Positions 5,460 through 6,701 of a stretch of 6,701 nucleotides of DNA are shown piece after piece. The DNA is from an uncultured Eubacteriales bacterium (lineage in GTDB: Bacteria > Bacillota > Clostridia > Christensenellales > Borkfalkiaceae). Where the stretch lies: NCBI GenBank assembly GCA_905210545.1, contig CAJLXC010000058.1:1-6701 (forward strand). Reading direction: 5' to 3'. Every line of letters starts with the position of its first letter. The first letter of the stretch is position 1. Position numbers and translations under genes: made by a program. Under the pieces are notes generated by a model that saw only the letters and a list, made by a program, of their open reading frames with translations, was not told the DNA's origin and did not search any database.

Positions 5460-5513
5460 TTTCTCCGCTTTCGGTTTCGCGAGATTCCGAAAACATCATC
5501 GAAATATGCCGTT

Positions 5514-5542
5514 AGTATATCACAATAAACGCGATTTGTCAA
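5514..5542 (-). promoter_or_regulatory. Promoter of the glycine riboswitch/symporter transcript
   Basis: On the minus strand, TTGACA (5542-5537), a 17-base spacer and TATACT (5519-5514) form a near-consensus promoter. A TG one base before the -10 makes it extended. Transcription should start near 5507, about 15 bases before the leader hairpin at 5492. Confidence 0.9.
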
Positions 5543-5558
5543 CGGATAAAAGGCGTGG

Positions 5559-5579
5559 TTTTGCCGTTTTGCGGCAAAA
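5559..5579. repeat. Inverted repeat after the FliB-like gene
   Basis: TTTTGCCG (5559-5566) and CGGCAAAA (5572-5579) form an 8-bp perfect stem around TTTTG, four bases past the stop of the FliB-like gene. In the direction of that gene no T-run follows. The T-rich side (TTTTC, then ACTTTTTTT) is on the plus strand, where no gene needs terminating. It may be a weak terminator or an mRNA-end stabilising hairpin. Confidence 0.5.
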
Positions 5580-5582
5580 TTT

Positions 5583-6581
5583 TCACTTTTTTTCGTGTTC
5601 TGCGTGAAAATCGCATAAAGAAGACCGCATAATAAGACCGTCGGCAATATCTAAAACGGCGTTTACGTTGTCGTCGGAGTATTCGATTTCCGCGGAATAT
5701 TCTCGCGCGACGTCCGCGAGCAAGGCGTTTGATTCGTCCGATTCTTTAAGCAATGCAAGCTGCCCCTTGTAAACGGCGTTTATAACGAGAAGAGAAATTA
5801 CGCAGAATAAAAGCCGCGATTTAAGGTCCGTTTCGTCTATGGCGGCAGCAATGTGTCTGTGAACGAAATAAAAAGCGAGCCGCCCGAATTGCTTTGGGTT
5901 AAGCGAAAAGTCGCGCGCGGTGCAAAAATCCGCGTTTTCAAGCCGTTTCGTCCAGCTGCCGGAAAGCCTTTCCGTATTCGCAAAATCCCGATAATAGTTT
6001 CTTCCGAAAAACACGTTTTTATTTACTCCGCAAAGCGAAAGCACGTTTTCTATCCGATCGTTAAAAGAAGCGGTTTTATCCGAAAAAATCGAAAAAGCCT
6101 TTTCGCGGAAGCGTAATATCTTATCTTCTTCCGCGCGCCGCTTGCGCGAGATTTTCAGGTCGGGTAAGTCGTCTTCCGATACGAGTGCGGGCGCAAGTTC
6201 TTCTTCCGAATTTATTATAGCCGCCGCGCCGACTTCGCAACATAGTCCTATGCCGTATTCCGTGCGGTCGGAGAAAAAATTACGGTAACGCGGGTGGTCG
6301 CGGCAGATTCTGCACAGCGAGTTTTCGCCGAGATTTATAATAAGGTCGCAAAGCCCGTCGGAGTTAAGAAAAAAGCATTTTCCGTCGGCGGTCATATTGA
6401 ATTTTCCGTTTTTATAATCCACGCCCGAAGCGAGCCTTTCCGAAAAAGAAGAGTTGCAGGAGCGATATTTTTTGAGCGTGGGTTTATCTATATCTATTTC
6501 CCAACCGACGCAACAGCTGTGTTTGCAGTTGCCTGCCGAGCATTTGAAATTTTTGAAGCAGTTAAGCGTAAACGTTTTCAT
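5583..6581 (-). CDS. FliB-family cysteine-cluster protein (flagellin lysine-N-methylase-like)
   Basis: This 332-residue soluble protein has a dense N-terminal cysteine cluster: C8, C14, C19, C23-C24 with W27, then C69, C78, C90 and C93 followed by H96-P97-R98, and C114-C115-E116. This layout is typical of the FliB family, whose Salmonella member methylates flagellin lysines. The cysteines are suited to metal or iron-sulfur binding. Salmonella FliB is about 400 residues, so this one is on the short side, mainly in the C-terminal half, which is poorly conserved. No flagellar gene is in the window, and many family members in Clostridia have no tested substrate, so the flagellin assignment is uncertain. 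The ATG at 6581 is preferred over one at 6623 because the promoter at 6595-6623 lies between them. No ribosome binding site precedes it. Confidence 0.8.
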   Translation of the reverse strand: MKTFTLNCFKNFKCSAGNCKHSCCVGWEIDIDKPTLKKYRSCNSSFSERLASGVDYKNGKFNMTADGKCFFLNSDGLCDLIINLGENSLCRICRDHPRYRNFFSDRTEYGIGLCCEVGAAAIINSEEELAPALVSEDDLPDLKISRKRRAEEDKILRFREKAFSIFSDKTASFNDRIENVLSLCGVNKNVFFGRNYYRDFANTERLSGSWTKRLENADFCTARDFSLNPKQFGRLAFYFVHRHIAAAIDETDLKSRLLFCVISLLVINAVYKGQLALLKESDESNALLADVAREYSAEIEYSDDNVNAVLDIADGLIMRSSLCDFHAEHEKK

Positions 6582-6594
6582 AATCGATGAAAAT

Positions 6595-6623
6595 ATTATA
6601 ATACAAATCGCCTTCTGAATCAA
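6595..6623 (-). promoter_or_regulatory. Promoter of the FliB-like gene, very short leader
   Basis: On the minus strand, TTGATT (6623-6618), a 17-base spacer and TATAAT (6600-6595) form a good promoter with a start near 6588. That leaves about seven bases before the ATG at 6581, too few for a ribosome binding site, and none is seen. Confidence 0.75.
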
Positions 6624-6627
6624 TTAA

Positions 6628-6647
6628 ATCGAATCGAAGAATTCGAT
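6628..6647. repeat. 7-bp inverted repeat just upstream of the FliB-like promoter
   Basis: ATCGAAT (6628-6634) and ATTCGAT (6641-6647) are exact reverse complements around CGAAGA, four bases upstream of the -35 hexamer. It could be a regulator site or chance in AT-rich DNA. Confidence 0.35.
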
Positions 6648-6670
6648 ATAAACGCGATAAGAACGCAATA

Positions 6671-6701
6671 AAAACGCCGCCCCGACGAAATTCGTCGGGG
6701 C
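6671..6701 (-). terminator. Terminator of a minus-strand gene lying beyond the right edge
   Basis: GCCCCGACGAA (6679-6689) and TTCGTCGGGGC (6691-6701) form an 11-bp inverted repeat around a single A, a GC-rich hairpin with AT pairs opening at the tip. On the minus strand it is followed by GGCG and then TTTTTATTG. It therefore ends transcription coming from outside the window and insulates the FliB-like gene. The stem may continue past the window end. Confidence 0.75.

Noticed and set aside
5853..6590. Plus-strand open frames opposite the FliB-like gene
   Set aside because: They are antisense to a gene with a conserved cysteine pattern, with no promoter, ribosome binding site or motif.
6582..6623. 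Earlier ATG of the FliB-like frame at 6623
   Set aside because: The promoter elements at 6595-6623 overlap these codons, and family similarity begins at MKTFTLNC.
1..6701. CRISPR array, insertion sequence, prophage or toxin-antitoxin pair
   Set aside because: No spaced direct repeats, transposase or integrase motifs, terminal inverted repeats or paired small genes were seen on either strand.

Overview
The window looks like a piece of a moderately AT-rich Firmicutes chromosome, most likely an uncultured Clostridia-type gut lineage. The support is strong TTGACA-N17-TATAAT-type promoters, GGAGG ribosome binding sites, an elongator tRNA-Met close in sequence to the Bacillus one, encoded CCA tails, a glycine riboswitch with an intrinsic terminator, and short hairpin plus U-tract terminators. 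No species-level claim can be made from sequence alone. I see no CRISPR array, transposase, integrase or rRNA.

Left part (1-2983). The first 168 bases encode, on the minus strand, a piece that resembles the C-terminal part of a GH78-type alpha-L-rhamnosidase. It lacks the N-terminal bulk of that family and runs off the left edge. Divergent from it is a near-consensus promoter driving a CPBP-family intramembrane protease, whose only plausible start is a GTG lying exactly where transcription should begin (a leaderless message). One base after its stop begins a 330-residue cytoplasmic protein with a carboxypeptidase-regulatory-like beta-sandwich, evidently co-transcribed. A separate gene follows, encoding an AraC-type regulator with a GyrI-like effector-binding domain.

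Middle (2984-3777). This part has no protein gene. It holds a perfect 14-bp inverted repeat abutting an extended -10 promoter that has no recognisable gene behind it, and a hairpin terminator about 110 bases downstream. A minus-strand tRNA operon follows (tRNA-Met(CAU) then tRNA-Glu(UUC)) with a consensus promoter and a strong terminator. The terminator of the next minus-strand gene closes the region.

Right part (3778-6701). Two minus-strand genes lie here. The first is an AGCS-family sodium:alanine/glycine symporter preceded by its own promoter, a single-aptamer glycine riboswitch and a terminator. The pairing possibilities suggest that glycine switches the transporter off. Upstream of it is a cysteine-rich FliB-family (flagellin lysine-N-methylase-like) protein, again with a very short leader and no ribosome binding site. 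The right edge is the terminator of a minus-strand gene lying outside the window.

The coherent functional unit is the glycine riboswitch plus symporter: a glycine-sensing uptake control. The other genes do not form an obvious shared pathway. The best candidates for something undescribed are the orphan operator/promoter/terminator cassette at 3018-3240 and the leaderless expression of two of the genes.
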